Below, in pieces: positions 30,898 to 40,546 of a stretch of 40,641 bases of DNA. The position numbers and the translations under genes were made by a program. Positions within the stretch are counted from its first letter, which is position 1; every line of letters begins with the position of its first letter. The DNA comes from Aureimonas pseudogalii (GTDB lineage: Bacteria > Pseudomonadota > Alphaproteobacteria > Rhizobiales > Rhizobiaceae): the NCBI RefSeq assembly GCF_014196835.1, contig NZ_JACIEK010000023.1, positions 1 to 40,641 of the forward strand. The letters are read 5' to 3'. The notes under the pieces are model-generated. The model searched no databases and was not told the DNA's origin. It worked only from the letters and a program-made list of their open reading frames with translations.

Positions 30898-31988
30898 GCG
30901 GTGGTGTCCGTGCGTTCGAGAAGCGACGCGTCGCCGTAGGAATAGAAGCGATAGCCGGTGGCGATCGCATGGGCGTAGGCGTCGCGCATCCGATCGAGAC
31001 CGCAGAAGGCCGAGACGAGCATGAACAGCGTCGAGCGCGGCAGATGGAAATTGGTCATCAGCGCGTCGACGGCTCGGAACCGGTAGCCTGGCGTGATGAA
31101 GATGCTCGTCGGCTCGTGGAACGCGCGAAGGATGCCATCGTCGCCGGCCGCACTTTCCAGAAGCCGAAGCGAGGTCGTGCCGACCGCGACGATCCGCCGA
31201 CCCTCGGCCCGGGCTTGGTTCAGACGCTCGGCCGTCGCCTCGTCGAGCGAGCCGAATTCGGCATGCATCCTGTGAGCCGCCGTGTCCTCGGCCTTTACCG
31301 GCAGGAACGTCCCTGCCCCGACATGCAGCGTGAGATACTCGAACGAGACCCCCGCCGCCTCCAGACGAGCCACGAGATCGGGTGTGAAGTGGAGACCTGC
31401 CGTCGGTGCCGCGACAGCGCCGTCGTTGCGGGCATAGATCGTCTGATAGTCGCGGCGATCCCGCTCGTCCTCGGCGCGCTTCGAGGCGATGTAGGGCGGC
31501 AGCGGCAGATGACCGACCGTCGCCACGGCGCTGTCGAGACGCGGTCCGGATCGATCGAAGGCGAGAACCACCTCGCCGCCTTCGCCCTTTTCGATCACGT
31601 CGGCCTCAAGCGTCGCACCGTCCGTCTCGTGGCGCGAGGCGAAGACGATGCGGTCTCCGAGACGGACGCGCTTGGCGGGTCGAAGGAACGCCCGCCAGCG
31701 GTCGGCGGCCTCGCGAAGATGCAGCGTCACCTCGATGGACGCGACGCCCTCGCCCTCGCGCTGCCCTTCCCGGCGGCGCTGGCCATCGAGCCGGGCGGGA
31801 ATGACGCGCGTATCGTTGAAGACGAGCACATCGTCGGGCCGCAACAGGTCCGGCAGATCACGCACATGGTTGTCGACGAGCCGGCCCGCCGCCATGAGAT
31901 GCAGCAGGCGGGCCGATTCGCGCGGAAGAGCGGGCCGCAGTGCGATCCGCTCTTCCGGAAGCTCGAAGTCGAAGAGATCGACCTGCAC
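30894..31988 (-). CDS. queA: S-adenosylmethionine:tRNA ribosyltransferase-isomerase
   Basis: QueA transfers the ribosyl moiety of SAM to preQ1-tRNA, forming epoxyqueuosine; it acts directly after Tgt, whose gene overlaps it. The 364-residue protein carries [17 protein letters not shown] at the N-terminus, [17 protein letters not shown], the [11 protein letters not shown] motif, [27 protein letters not shown] and [17 protein letters not shown]. The best start is GTG at 31988 (VQVDLFDF), which coincides with where the family normally begins. The frame is open far upstream across ppiB, but that part is an antisense-like artefact. The gap to ppiB is 14 bases. Confidence 0.95.
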   Translation of the reverse strand: MQVDLFDFELPEERIALRPALPRESARLLHLMAAGRLVDNHVRDLPDLLRPDDVLVFNDTRVIPARLDGQRRREGQREGEGVASIEVTLHLREAADRWRAFLRPAKRVRLGDRIVFASRHETDGATLEADVIEKGEGGEVVLAFDRSGPRLDSAVATVGHLPLPPYIASKRAEDERDRRDYQTIYARNDGAVAAPTAGLHFTPDLVARLEAAGVSFEYLTLHVGAGTFLPVKAEDTAAHRMHAEFGSLDEATAERLNQARAEGRRIVAVGTTSLRLLESAAGDDGILRAFHEPTSIFITPGYRFRAVDALMTNFHLPRSTLFMLVSAFCGLDRMRDAYAHAIATGYRFYSYGDASLLERTDTTA

Positions 31989-32002
31989 GCCGTCAATCGT
32001 TC

Positions 32003-32473
32003 CTAGAGATCGGCGGCGACGCGCAGCGTGGTGATGGAATCGGGATCGCGCACGGGCTCGCCGCGCTTGATCTGATCGATCACCTCCATGCCCTCGACGA
32101 CCTCGCCCCAGACCGAATATTGCTTGTCGAGCCACGGCGCGCGCTCGAAGCAGATGAAGAACTGAGAGTTGGCCGAGTTCGGATTGGCGGTGCGTGCGGC
32201 CGAAACCGTGCCGCGCTTGTGGGACTCGGACGAGAATTCGGCCTTGAGGTCCGGCTTGCTGGAGCCGCCGGTGCCGGTGCCCGTGGGGTCGCCGGTCTGC
32301 GCCATGAAGCCGTCGATGACGCGGTGGAAGACCACGCCGTCGTAGAAGTTCTCGCGCGCCAGCTCCTTGACGCGAGCGACGTGGCCGGGCGCCAGATCCG
32401 GCCGCAGCTTGATCACCACACGGCCCTTCGTGGTCTCGAGGACGAGCGTGTCTTCCGGGTTCTCGAAGGTCAT
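32003..32473 (-). CDS. ppiB: Cytoplasmic cyclophilin-type peptidyl-prolyl isomerase
   Basis: A 156-residue cyclophilin that accelerates proline cis-trans isomerisation. It has no signal peptide, so it acts in the cytoplasm. The active-site Arg/Phe region is [21 protein letters not shown], and [22 protein letters not shown] and [17 protein letters not shown] follow. AGGAGGAAG precedes the ATG. It is the paralogue of the secreted enzyme encoded 104 bases upstream; a strong hairpin lies in the gap between the two. Queuosine genes follow on the same strand. Confidence 0.95.
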   Translation of the reverse strand: MTFENPEDTLVLETTKGRVVIKLRPDLAPGHVARVKELARENFYDGVVFHRVIDGFMAQTGDPTGTGTGGSSKPDLKAEFSSESHKRGTVSAARTANPNSANSQFFICFERAPWLDKQYSVWGEVVEGMEVIDQIKRGEPVRDPDSITTLRVAADL

Positions 32474-32501
32474 GACCTTCCTCCTGGCTCTGGAAACGAT
32501 A

Positions 32502-32526
32502 GATGGTCCGGACGGGCCGGACCATC
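32502..32526 (-). repeat. Intercistronic hairpin between ppiA and ppiB
   Basis: GATGGTCCGG and CCGGACCATC are perfect 10-base complementary arms around a 5-base loop. On the transcribed (minus) strand the hairpin falls after the ppiA stop and about 20 bases before the ppiB ribosome site. It is followed by TATCGTTTCC, a poor T-run. It may be a leaky terminator, a processing site that sets relative expression of the two genes, or a regulator site. Confidence 0.6.
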
Positions 32527-32577
32527 GAATGCGCAGTCAATGGCCGAAGGCCGATCGGGTTGCAAGGGTTGAACGGC

Positions 32578-33132
32578 TTACTGGGCGCCCGGCGCCAGCT
32601 TGACGCTCAGCATCTTGTCGGGATCGTCGACCTGACCGTTGTTGCTCTCGCTGCCCTTCTTGATCGCGTCGACGACGTCCATGCCCTTCGAGACCTGCCC
32701 GACCACCGTGTACTGGCCGTTCAGGAAGTCGCCGTCCGCCAGCATGATGAAGAACTGCGAGTTGGCGGAGTTGGGGTCGGAGGCCCGCGCCATGCCCACG
32801 GTGCCGCGCTTGAAGGGCTCCTTGGAGAACTCGGCCTTGAGGTCGGGACGCTTCGAACCACCGGTACCCGTGCCGGTGGGATCGCCGGTCTGCGCCATGA
32901 AGCCTGGGATGACGCGGTGGAAGACCACGCCGTCGTAGAAGCCTTCCTTGGCCAGCGCCTCGATCTGCTCGACATGCTTGGGTGCGAGGTCCGGGCGCAA
33001 CGCGACGTCGATCTCGCCCTTGTCGGTGGTGATCACCAGCGTGGGCGCCTTGGCCGCCTGGGCAAAGGCTGCGGGTGCGAAAGCAGCCGTCGCCATCGAG
33101 GCGGCGAGTCCGAGAACCGCGATCATCTTCAT
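32578..33132 (-). CDS. ppiA: Periplasmic cyclophilin-type peptidyl-prolyl isomerase
   Basis: A 184-residue exported cyclophilin that assists folding of periplasmic proteins. A signal peptide is visible at residues 1-25 ([20 protein letters not shown] then FAQA). The catalytic region repeats that of the cytoplasmic paralogue: [42 protein letters not shown] and [16 protein letters not shown]. The ATG at 33132 has GGGGAG upstream; the frame is open for another 30 codons without a signal-like start. It follows coaD by 22 bases and was evidently formed with ppiB by duplication. Confidence 0.95.
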   Translation of the reverse strand: MKMIAVLGLAASMATAAFAPAAFAQAAKAPTLVITTDKGEIDVALRPDLAPKHVEQIEALAKEGFYDGVVFHRVIPGFMAQTGDPTGTGTGGSKRPDLKAEFSKEPFKRGTVGMARASDPNSANSQFFIMLADGDFLNGQYTVVGQVSKGMDVVDAIKKGSESNNGQVDDPDKMLSVKLAPGAQ

Positions 33133-33154
33133 ATGGAGAGTCTCCCCGATCGGC

Positions 33155-33682
33155 TCAGCGCCGACCCAGTTTCGTTTCGAGGGCGTGTGCGACGAGGTCG
33201 GGCACGAAGGGCGCGACGTCACCGCCCATTTTGGCGATCTGACGGACCAATGTGGCGGTAATGGGCCTCGTCGCGGGTGTGGCCGGCACGAAGACCGTCT
33301 GAATCTGAGGGGCGATCTCGGCGTTCATGCCCGCCATCTGCATCTCGTAGTCGAGGTCGGTTCCATCGCGAATGCCTCGAATCAGCAGCGTCGCGCCCTG
33401 CCGTTTCCCCTCCGACACGACGAGATCGTCGAAGAACGTGACCCTCACCCGACCCGCCCAATCCCGACGCGCCTCGACGATCCGTAGTAGCAGAGCGGAG
33501 CGCTCTTCGGCGGTGAACAGCGGCGTCTTGCCGGGGTGGACCCCGATCGCGACCACGACGGACCCGGCCATCAGCAGGCTCGCTTCGAGCACGCCGAGAT
33601 GGCCGTTCGTCGGTGGATCGAAGGAGCCGGGATACAGCGCGACGGGCGACGTTTCCGTTCGGTTCACCACGTTTGGAGGCAC
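33155..33682 (-). CDS. coaD: Pantetheine-phosphate adenylyltransferase
   Basis: CoaD transfers AMP to 4'-phosphopantetheine, the penultimate step of coenzyme A synthesis. The product is about 170 residues. The nucleotidyltransferase motif is [20 protein letters not shown], with the TNGH variant of (H/T)x[21 protein letters not shown] and [20 protein letters not shown] are family hallmarks. The start is uncertain: GTG codons at 33682, 33670 and 33667 all lie a few residues before the conserved part and no ATG is available. It sits between gyrA and ppiA, a conserved neighbourhood, though a small opposite-strand gene separates it from gyrA here. Confidence 0.96.
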   Translation of the reverse strand: MPPNVVNRTETSPVALYPGSFDPPTNGHLGVLEASLLMAGSVVVAIGVHPGKTPLFTAEERSALLLRIVEARRDWAGRVRVTFFDDLVVSEGKRQGATLLIRGIRDGTDLDYEMQMAGMNAEIAPQIQTVFVPATPATRPITATLVRQIAKMGGDVAPFVPDLVAHALETKLGRR

Positions 33683-33742
33683 CTTCTCAGAGCGAGGGAT
33701 CGCGAAGTTCGGTTAAGCCTTCCGCCAGATCGAGGCAACACA

Positions 33743-33979
33743 ATGGAGCAGCGAACCGCTGAACCGGACCAAAACGACGCGGACGGTTCAAGTGATCGGA
33801 ACGAATTCAACAGTGCTTCCGTTGGGATGGCACAATGTCGGAGGTCACAAATGCTCGTTTTCGCTCTTGCGCTTACCATGGTGGCCTCGCTGATCACGGC
33901 CACCGCGATCGCTCTTCACAACGAGGCTGAAAAGTCCCGTGCCAAGGTGGTCGCTCGTCATCACCGCATCATGCGTTAA
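33743..33979 (+). CDS. Small single-pass membrane protein of unknown function
   Basis: A 78-residue reading frame on the strand opposite to coaD and gyrA. The N-terminal 35 residues are polar and acidic, one strong membrane helix follows at about residues 38-58 (MLVFALALTMVASLITATAI), and the C-terminus is short and basic (SRAKVVARHHRIMR). I do not recognise a family. A GAGG lies 7 bases before the ATG, and a well-formed terminator begins 7 bases after the stop, which supports a real transcribed gene. An internal ATG near 33827 is an alternative start. Its function cannot be inferred. Confidence 0.55.
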   Translation: MEQRTAEPDQNDADGSSDRNEFNSASVGMAQCRRSQMLVFALALTMVASLITATAIALHNEAEKSRAKVVARHHRIMR

Positions 33980-33986
33980 ACGCACA

Positions 33987-34011
33987 TCGGGACGTAGACT
34001 CTACGTCCCGA
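33987..34011. terminator. Bidirectional terminator between the small membrane gene and gyrA
   Basis: TCGGGACGTAG-ACT-CTACGTCCCGA is a perfect 11-pair stem with a 3-base loop, followed on the plus strand by CTTTCTACT. It stands between the stop of the plus-strand small gene and the stop of minus-strand gyrA, so it can end both transcripts. Confidence 0.8.
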
Positions 34012-34026
34012 CTTTCTACTCGGGTT

Positions 34027-36786
34027 TCAGACCTCCGGTGTCGTGTCGTCTACGTCCGAAACATCATTCTCGACTTCGGCCAGCACCTCTTCGCCCTGAT
34101 CCGGGATCCGCTCGACCGAAACCACGCGTTCCCCATCGGCCGTATTGAAGATCGTGACACCTTTCGTCGCGCGTCCGGCGATGCGGATTCCTTCGACGGG
34201 GACGCGGATCATCTGCCCCCGGTCCGAAATCAGGAGAATCTGATCACCCGGCTCGACGGGGAAGCCCGCAACGAGTTGACCGATGTCTCCCGATCGCGCG
34301 ATGTCGGTGGCGCGAATGCCCTTTCCGCCGCGACCGCTCGTTCGGAAGTCGTAGGACGAGGAGCGCTTGCCGAAGCCGAACTCACTGAGCGTCAACACAA
34401 ATTCCTCGCGAGCACCGAGATAGGCGTAACGCTCGGAGTCCAGCGACACGTCCTCTTGAAGGTCCTCGTCGAGCTCTTCGGCGACTTCGCCCTCGACCGC
34501 ACGGCGCTTGCGCAGGTAATCGGCCCGCTCGGCCGGGGTCGCGTCGACATGGCGCAGAATCGCCATCGAGATGAGCCGATCTCCATCGCCGAGCGCCATG
34601 CCGCGAACGCCGATCGAGTTTCGTCCGGCGAAGACGCGGACGTCCGTCGTCGGGAACCGGATGCAGAGACCGGACGACGACACCAGCAGCACGTCGTCCT
34701 CTTCCGAGCACGTCGCGACCGCGAGGATCTCGTCCTCCGCCTCTTCCAGCTTCATCGCGATCTTGCCGTTGCGATTGACCTGAAGGAAATCCGACAGCTT
34801 GTTGCGGCGGACCGTGCCCTTCGTCGTCGCGAACATGACGTTCAGGTCGCCGGCGACGGCCTCGTCGTTGGGCAGGGGCAGGATCGACGTGATGCGCTCG
34901 CCCTTTTCCAGCGGCAGCATGTTGACCAGCGCCTTGCCGCGAGACTGCGGAGTCGCCAGCGGAAGCCGCCAGACCTTCTCCTTGTAGACGATGCCACGCG
35001 AGGAGAAGAAAAGGACCGGGGTATGCGTGTTGGCGACGAAGAGACGGGTGACCGAATCCTCCTCACCCTTCAGCGCCATGCCAGAACGCCCCTTCCCGCC
35101 CCGTCGCTGGGCCCGGTAGGTGGCGAGCGGCACGCGCTTGATGTAGCCGCCATGGCTGACGGTGACGACCATCTCCTCGCGCGGGATTAGATCCTCGTCG
35201 TCCAGATCGGCCGCGCCTTCGAGAAGCTCGGTGCGTCGGGGCGTCGCGAACTCGGCCCGCGCCGCCGCTAGCTCTTCCTTGATGATCTCGCGCATGCGCA
35301 CGCGCGACGACAGGATCTCCAGATACTCGCGGATCTCCTCGCCGATCTTGTTCAGCTCGTCGGCGATTTCGTCGCGGCCGAGCGCCGTCAGGCGTTGCAG
35401 CCGCAGATCGAGAATGGCGCGGGCCTGCGTCTCCGACAGCCGGTAGGTGCCGGCGTCGCTGATGCGATGGCGCGGATCGTCGATCAGCCGGATGAGCGGC
35501 GCGACGTCCTTGGCCTCCCACTCGCGCTCCATCAACTGCTCGCGCGCCGAGGTCGGATCCGGCGCGTGGCGGATGAGCTTGATGATCTCGTCGATATTGG
35601 CGACGGCGATGGCAAGGCCGACGAGGACATGCGCCCGCTCGCGCGCCTTGCGCAGCAGATACTTGGTGCGGCGCTGGACCACCTCCTCGCGGAAGGCGAC
35701 GAAGGCCGACAGCATGTCGAGCAGCGTCATCTGCTCGGGGCGGCCACCATTCAGCGCCACCATGTTGGCGCCGAAGGTCGTCTGCAGCGGCGTGAACCGG
35801 TAGAGCTGGTTCAGCACGACGTCGGCGGCGGCATCGCGCTTGAGCTCGATGACGACGCGGTAGCCTTCCCGGTCGCTTTCGTCGCGAATGTCGGAAATGC
35901 CCTCGATCCGCTTGTCGCGAACGAGATCTGCCATCTTCTCGATCATCGAGGCCTTGTTGACCTGATAGGGAACCTCCGTGATCGCGATCAACTCACGGTC
36001 GCCGCGCATCTGCTCGATGGCAACCTTACCCCGCATGAGGATCGACCCACGACCGGTCGCGTAGGCCGACAGGATGCCGGCGCGGCCGATGACGATGCCA
36101 CCGGTCGGAAAGTCCGGGCCGGGAATGATCTCCATCAACTCGTCGAGCCCGATGGCGGGATTGTCGATGAGTGCGATGCAGCCGTCGATGAGTTCGCCGA
36201 GATTGTGCGGCGGGATGTTGGTGGCCATGCCGACGGCAATGCCGCCCGAGCCGTTGAGCAGGAGGTTCGGCACGCGCGCCGGCAGAACCACGGGCTCCTG
36301 CTCGCGGCCGTCGTAATTGTCCTGGAAGTCGACCGTTTCCTTGTCGATGTCGGTGAGGATCGCCTCCGACACCTTCTGCAGCCGGCATTCGGTGTAGCGC
36401 ATGGCCGCCGGCGGATCGCCGTCGATCGAGCCGAAATTGCCTTGCCCGTTGATCAGCGGGGCGCGGAGCGAGAAGTCCTGCGCCATGCGCACGAGTGCGT
36501 CGTAGATCGACGCGTCGCCATGCGGGTGGAACTTGCCCATCACCTCACCGACCACGCCGGCGGACTTGCGGAACGATTTGTTCCAGACGAGGCCCATCTC
36601 GTGCATTGCGAAGAGCACGCGCCGGTGCACGGGCTTCAATCCGTCGCGCACGTCGGGCAACGCTCGACTGACGATGACGCTCATCGCATAGTCGAGATAG
36701 GATCGCTGCATCTCCTCGATGATGGAAACGGGCTCGATCCCGCTCGGGCTCGCCGGCGGCGTAGAATCGTTGGTCGTGTCGGACAA
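34027..36786 (-). CDS. gyrA: DNA gyrase subunit A
   Basis: GyrA is the breakage-reunion subunit of DNA gyrase, which introduces negative supercoils with GyrB. The 919-residue protein has the catalytic tyrosine in [11 protein letters not shown] near residue 130, and the GyrA box QRRGGKG near residue 570 that wraps DNA in the C-terminal beta-pinwheel. The tail is acidic. In the quinolone-resistance-determining region the sequence is [13 protein letters not shown], with Ala where E. coli has Ser83; Asp87 is kept. The start appears to be TTG at 36786 (preceded by GGGGATGG): no ATG or GTG lies in frame before the conserved region. Confidence 0.97.
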   Translation of the reverse strand: MSDTTNDSTPPASPSGIEPVSIIEEMQRSYLDYAMSVIVSRALPDVRDGLKPVHRRVLFAMHEMGLVWNKSFRKSAGVVGEVMGKFHPHGDASIYDALVRMAQDFSLRAPLINGQGNFGSIDGDPPAAMRYTECRLQKVSEAILTDIDKETVDFQDNYDGREQEPVVLPARVPNLLLNGSGGIAVGMATNIPPHNLGELIDGCIALIDNPAIGLDELMEIIPGPDFPTGGIVIGRAGILSAYATGRGSILMRGKVAIEQMRGDRELIAITEVPYQVNKASMIEKMADLVRDKRIEGISDIRDESDREGYRVVIELKRDAAADVVLNQLYRFTPLQTTFGANMVALNGGRPEQMTLLDMLSAFVAFREEVVQRRTKYLLRKARERAHVLVGLAIAVANIDEIIKLIRHAPDPTSAREQLMEREWEAKDVAPLIRLIDDPRHRISDAGTYRLSETQARAILDLRLQRLTALGRDEIADELNKIGEEIREYLEILSSRVRMREIIKEELAAARAEFATPRRTELLEGAADLDDEDLIPREEMVVTVSHGGYIKRVPLATYRAQRRGGKGRSGMALKGEEDSVTRLFVANTHTPVLFFSSRGIVYKEKVWRLPLATPQSRGKALVNMLPLEKGERITSILPLPNDEAVAGDLNVMFATTKGTVRRNKLSDFLQVNRNGKIAMKLEEAEDEILAVATCSEEDDVLLVSSSGLCIRFPTTDVRVFAGRNSIGVRGMALGDGDRLISMAILRHVDATPAERADYLRKRRAVEGEVAEELDEDLQEDVSLDSERYAYLGAREEFVLTLSEFGFGKRSSSYDFRTSGRGGKGIRATDIARSGDIGQLVAGFPVEPGDQILLISDRGQMIRVPVEGIRIAGRATKGVTIFNTADGERVVSVERIPDQGEEVLAEVENDVSDVDDTTPEV

Positions 36787-36815
36787 GTCAGGCCATCCCC
36801 GTCTGCTGCTGTGAT

Positions 36816-36845
36816 CTTATAGCGCGCCAAGCGCCGAGTTTGCAA
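36816..36845 (-). promoter_or_regulatory. Probable housekeeping promoter of gyrA
   Basis: On the minus strand TTGCAA (-35, 36845-36840) and TATAAG (-10, 36821-36816) are spaced by 18 bases and point at gyrA, giving a short leader of roughly 20-25 bases before the TTG start. The match to the sigma-70 type consensus is moderate; the location fits the gene. Confidence 0.5.
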
Positions 36846-36858
36846 ATTTCAAATGACG

Positions 36859-36895
36859 AAAACCATCATTCCGAACAATGGCTTGGGATGGTTTT
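36859..36895. repeat. Inverted repeat in the gyrA/marC divergent region
   Basis: AAAACCATC (36859-36867) and GATGGTTTT (36887-36895) are perfect 9-base arms separated by 19 bases, just upstream of the proposed gyrA promoter. The 274-base region between gyrA and marC holds no gene that I can support. The repeat may be a regulator site or the hairpin of a short transcript ending in TTTT on the plus strand. Confidence 0.5.
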
Positions 36896-37060
36896 GAAAG
36901 AATGCGACTAGGGATGCCGGTGTTCGCGAGCGGAAAAGCCTTCGACGGGTCTTTGCTCGGCATGGAATCTCTGCAACGACGGCCTGAAGCGCGTAGCCAA
37001 ATTGATGCGTCACGGCCTCTTCCGATCTCCAACAACCCGTTTCGACGGATGGAACACGTC

Positions 37061-37693
37061 ATGTTCGAAACGCTGCTGAACGGCTTCGTCACCCTCTTCG
37101 TCATCATCGATCCGCTGGGGCTGGCGCCGCTGTTTCTGGGGCTGACCGCCGGACTTTCCATGACGGCGCGCCGGCGTCTGGCCTTGAAGGCCTCGCTCAT
37201 CGCGTTCGCCATTCTGTCGGTCTTCGGACTGGTCGGCCTCGCGGTGCTGCAGGCGCTCGGCATTTCGCTTGGCGCGTTTCGCGTAGCGGGGGGACTGTTC
37301 CTATTCTGGATCGCCTTCGAGCTCGTGTTCGAAAAGCGCAAGACCCGTAAGGAGAAGGACGCCCAGACAGCCATGAGCGAGCACGAGGCGTCCGAGATCG
37401 CTGCCGTGCCGCTGGCCATCCCGCTGATGGCCGGACCGGGCGCGATCTCGGCCGTCATCCTCCTCTCGGGCGATCTGCCAGGCGTCGCCGGACAGGCTGC
37501 CCTTCTTCTGGTGATCGCTGCCGTGCTGCTGGCGACGTACGCCATGCTGGCGATCGCCAACCGCTTCGATCGACTGATCGGCCAGACGGGTCGTGCCGTC
37601 ATCACACGGCTGCTGGGCGTGCTCCTGGCCGCGCTGGCCGTGCAGTTCGTCGCCGATGGTGTCGGCGCCCTCGTCTCGCAGTGGCATCGATAG
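37061..37693 (+). CDS. MarC family integral membrane protein
   Basis: A 210-residue protein of the MarC (UPF0056) family with about six membrane helices. The N-terminal signature FVTLFVIIDPLGLAPLFLGL and the repeat-half signature VPLAIPLMAGPGAISAVILL are both clear. The family was once linked to multiple antibiotic resistance, but later work on E. coli MarC did not support that, so the function is open. The ATG at 37061 has GGATGGA 7 bases upstream; the frame continues upstream without membrane-protein character. The CDF gene follows after 68 bases. Confidence 0.9.
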   Translation: MFETLLNGFVTLFVIIDPLGLAPLFLGLTAGLSMTARRRLALKASLIAFAILSVFGLVGLAVLQALGISLGAFRVAGGLFLFWIAFELVFEKRKTRKEKDAQTAMSEHEASEIAAVPLAIPLMAGPGAISAVILLSGDLPGVAGQAALLLVIAAVLLATYAMLAIANRFDRLIGQTGRAVITRLLGVLLAALAVQFVADGVGALVSQWHR

Positions 37694-37761
37694 ACAAGAG
37701 CCGCCCTCGCCTTCGCTCGCCTGCCTCTATTTCACGTCGTCGTGATGAATGGGGAGCTGAG

Positions 37762-38742
37762 ATGACCGAGACCCACGCCGAGGACGGCAGCCGCAAAACC
37801 GTGCTGGCCGCGATCGGCTCCAATCTGGCGATCGCCGTCACCAAGTTCGTCGCCGCGTTCTTCACGGGATCGGCGAGCATGCTGGCGGAGGGCATCCATT
37901 CGCTCGTCGATACGACGAACGAGGGCTTCCTCCTTCTCGGCCTGCACCGCTCGAAACGTCCGGCCGACGCGGTCCACCCGTTCGGCTACGGCACGGAGCT
38001 GTATTTCTGGGCCTTCGTCATCGCAATCCTGATCTTCGCGCTCGGATCGGGCTTCTCGCTCTATGACGGGATCGGCAAGATCGTCTCAGGCGAGCGCGAG
38101 CCGATCGAGAAGCCGGCGGTCGCGCTCGGCGTGCTCGCGCTCTCCTTCGTGTTCGAAAGCGTCTCCTGGCGCATCGCCTACGGGGAGTTCCAGAAGACGC
38201 GACGCGGGCGCGGACTGCTGCAGGACTTCCGCGACATGAAGGACCCCTCGATCTTCATCGTCCTGTGCGAGGACAGCGCGGCGTTGCTGGGCATCCTCAT
38301 CGCCGCGGGCGGCATCGGCCTATCGCTCGTGACGGGCAACCCACTCTTCGATGCCGCGGGGTCGGTGGTGATCGGCTTCCTGCTCGCGGCCACGGCCTGG
38401 GTGCTCGCGGTCGAGGTGAAGGGTCTGCTGATCGGCGAGGCGGCCTCGCCCGACCTCGTCGAAGCCGTGCGGGAGGGGGTCGGGCGACGGCCGGAGATCG
38501 CCGGCGTCAACGAGATCCGCACCCTGCATCGCGGACCGAGCGACGTCCTGCTGACGATGAGCGTCGATTTCGAGGACGACATTCTCTCGCAGGACATCGA
38601 AGCCGCCATCAGCGAGATCGAAAGCCGCATTCGCCAGCGATTTCCCATCGTCCGCCGCATCTACATCGAGGTGCAGTCGAAGGCCGGGCACCGCTCGGCG
38701 GCGCGCCAGCTCGATGCGGCTCCTTCAGCGGAAAGCGACTGA
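37762..38742 (+). CDS. Cation diffusion facilitator family transporter (ZnT9-like branch)
   Basis: A 326-residue inner-membrane cation/proton antiporter of the CDF family. The six-helix core shows TGSASMLAEGIHSLVDTTNE in TM2, which supplies an HxxxD metal site, and HPFGYGTELYFWAFVIA after it. TM5 carries VLCEDSAALLGILIAAGGI in place of the classical HxxxD, a pattern I associate with the SLC30A9/ZnT9-like branch. The C-terminal cytoplasmic ferredoxin-like domain covers about residues 225-310. The ATG at 37762 has GGGGAG just upstream. The metal is not determinable; the family handles Zn, Co, Fe and Mn. Confidence 0.92.
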   Translation: MTETHAEDGSRKTVLAAIGSNLAIAVTKFVAAFFTGSASMLAEGIHSLVDTTNEGFLLLGLHRSKRPADAVHPFGYGTELYFWAFVIAILIFALGSGFSLYDGIGKIVSGEREPIEKPAVALGVLALSFVFESVSWRIAYGEFQKTRRGRGLLQDFRDMKDPSIFIVLCEDSAALLGILIAAGGIGLSLVTGNPLFDAAGSVVIGFLLAATAWVLAVEVKGLLIGEAASPDLVEAVREGVGRRPEIAGVNEIRTLHRGPSDVLLTMSVDFEDDILSQDIEAAISEIESRIRQRFPIVRRIYIEVQSKAGHRSAARQLDAAPSAESD

Positions 38743-39150
38743 GATCGTCGCGGCACCGGTGGTCGCGGACGCCTTCCCCAACGCCAAGCCAGGATCAGAA
38801 CGAGTACCTATGGGCTGGCATGTAAACTGTGGGTGTCAAAGGCATTCGCATCGCCGACCTCGCGGTCGAGGCACGACGCTCGGCGATCGAAAATCGACCT
38901 TTTAGCGCCCTTCTGAGCCGCCTATCGCTGCGGGTGCGGTAGGGGGGCGCTCGCGGCTCGCCACGGCTCAGAACCCAGCCGACGCCGACTGCATGGACAT
39001 CGCGTGTGACGACGCCGAGCGCGGCGTTGTGCCTCAAGCGCGCCTTCGACACGACGATGCGGCAGTTCCAATCCGTGAAGCTGCGCGTCGACTGACACGT
39101 CTCGTCCGGGGCCGGCAGGCTCCGAAGCCGAACATCGAGGAAATCCGAAC
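38743..39150. other. Non-coding, apparently decayed region
   Basis: About 400 bases without an intact gene between the CDF transporter and the dehydrogenase fragment. Short protein-like stretches exist, such as SAALCLKRAFDTTMRQFQS ending in a stop near 39105, but none has a start or enough length to assign. Together with the next two features this suggests a degraded gene cluster. Confidence 0.45.
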
Positions 39151-39477
39151 ACGGTCAGAATCGCAGCTCTTGGCGCCGGGCGCATCGGCAAGATCCGCGC
39201 CGCCAGCGTCGCGGCGAACCCCAAGGCGAAGCTCGTCGCCGTGGCCGAGCCCTTCGCCAATGCCGCCCAGCTGGTCGCGGAGGCTTACGGCGCGGAGCCG
39301 ATGACGGACGCGATGGCGGCCATTGCACGCCCGGACGTCGATGCCGTCGTCATCGGCACGCCGACCGACACGCATGTCGGCTTGATGATGAGGGCCGTCG
39401 AACTCGGCAATCTGACCACGCCCATCGGCCGCTTCGGCGGCGTGCTGTCGTCGCTCGGCACGCACATCGCCGGCTAG
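39151..39477 (+). pseudogene. Inositol 2-dehydrogenase-like (Gfo/Idh/MocA) N-terminal remnant
   Basis: The frame from 39151 encodes the NAD-binding half of a Gfo/Idh/MocA oxidoreductase: TVRIAALGAGRIGKIRAASV, then KLVAVAEPFANAAQLVAEAY and VDAVVIGTPTDTHVGLMMRA, strongly like IolG. The usual ATG before TVRI is absent (the codon reads AAC), and the similarity stops at about 39410, after MRAVELG. The remaining codons (NLTTPIGRFGGVLSSLG) do not continue the family. The substrate-binding C-terminal two-thirds is missing. A GTG at 39241 could start a 78-residue product, but that would lack the nucleotide-binding loop. I read this as a truncated remnant next to insertion sequences. Confidence 0.8.
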
Positions 39478-39651
39478 CAGCGCAGAATACACCGCGCCAT
39501 CTGGCTTTGAGATCACTGACTGAACGTGTCTATGTTGGTAAACTGCGACGCCTCAACTGCGGAGCGGAAATGTAACGAAACGCAATCTGGAGAAATTGCC
39601 TAACCTACTCTTCAGTCATGAAAAAAGGCGCTTGGTTACAAACCGACTAGA

Positions 39652-40546
39652 TGTTTGATCCCGGGCTTTGATGGTGCACTATTTTCCAGCGGATGGAAGG
39701 AGGCACTATGGGTCAGGTTCACCATGGGAGCGCCACGACGACTGCGGCAGTCCGTCGAGCGATACAGCATAGTCAAGAGAGCCTGAGGGCACTGGCCAGC
39801 CACTACGGCATCAACCAGAAGACGGTCGCAAAGTGGAAGAAGCGGACGTCGACAGCCGACCGCAAGACAGGCCCGTCCGAGCCGAGGTCCACGGTGCTGT
39901 CGATTGAAGACGAGGCCGTCATTGTCGCCTTCCGCCGTCATACGCTGCTGCCGCTTGACGATTGCCTCTACGCGCTCCAGCCGACGATCCCGCATCTGAC
40001 GCGATCATCACTGCATCGCTGTCTCCAGCGCCATGACATCTCAAGGCTGCCCGATGTCCAAGGAGACAAGCCGGTCAAGCAGAGGTTCAAGAGCTATCCG
40101 ATCCCTTGCCGGCAGGCGATGCGGAGCATCGCCGAGAGGGGCTATTTCCATGTCGACATCGCCGAAGTGCAAACCGTCGAGGGGAAGCTCTATCTCTTTG
40201 TAGCGATTGACCGAACGTCTAAGTTTGCCTTTGCCGAGCTTCATCCCAGAGCCACGAAGATGGTAGCGGCGCAGTTTCTGCGCGATCTGATCGCGGCGCT
40301 GCCCTACGCCATCCATACGGTGCTCACCGACAATGGCATTCAGTTCACCAATCGAGCTTGTGACCGATATGCCTTCCATCACATCTTCGACCGGGTCTGC
40401 GAAGCAAACGGCATTGAGCATCGTCTCACCAAGGTGAAGCATTCGTGGACCAATGGGCAGGTCGAACGGATGAACCGGACGATCAAGGATGCGACCGTCA
40501 AGCGCTTTCACTACGACGATCACCCACAACTGCGTCGCCACCTCGT
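39652..40546 (+). mobile_element. IS481-family insertion sequence, truncated at its right side
   Basis: The left end is placed at TGTTTGATCCCGGGCTTTG (39652), which starts with TGT and contains the CCGG and TGGTGCAC elements often seen at IS481-family ends. CTAG lies directly before it and may be part of a target duplication. The right end is missing because another element begins near 40547. The left boundary is inferred; without the right repeat it cannot be confirmed. Confidence 0.65.

Noticed and set aside
38922-39516. Minus-strand open frames across the inositol dehydrogenase remnant
   Set aside because: They contain no recognisable motifs, while the plus-strand frame gives a clear Rossmann-fold sequence.
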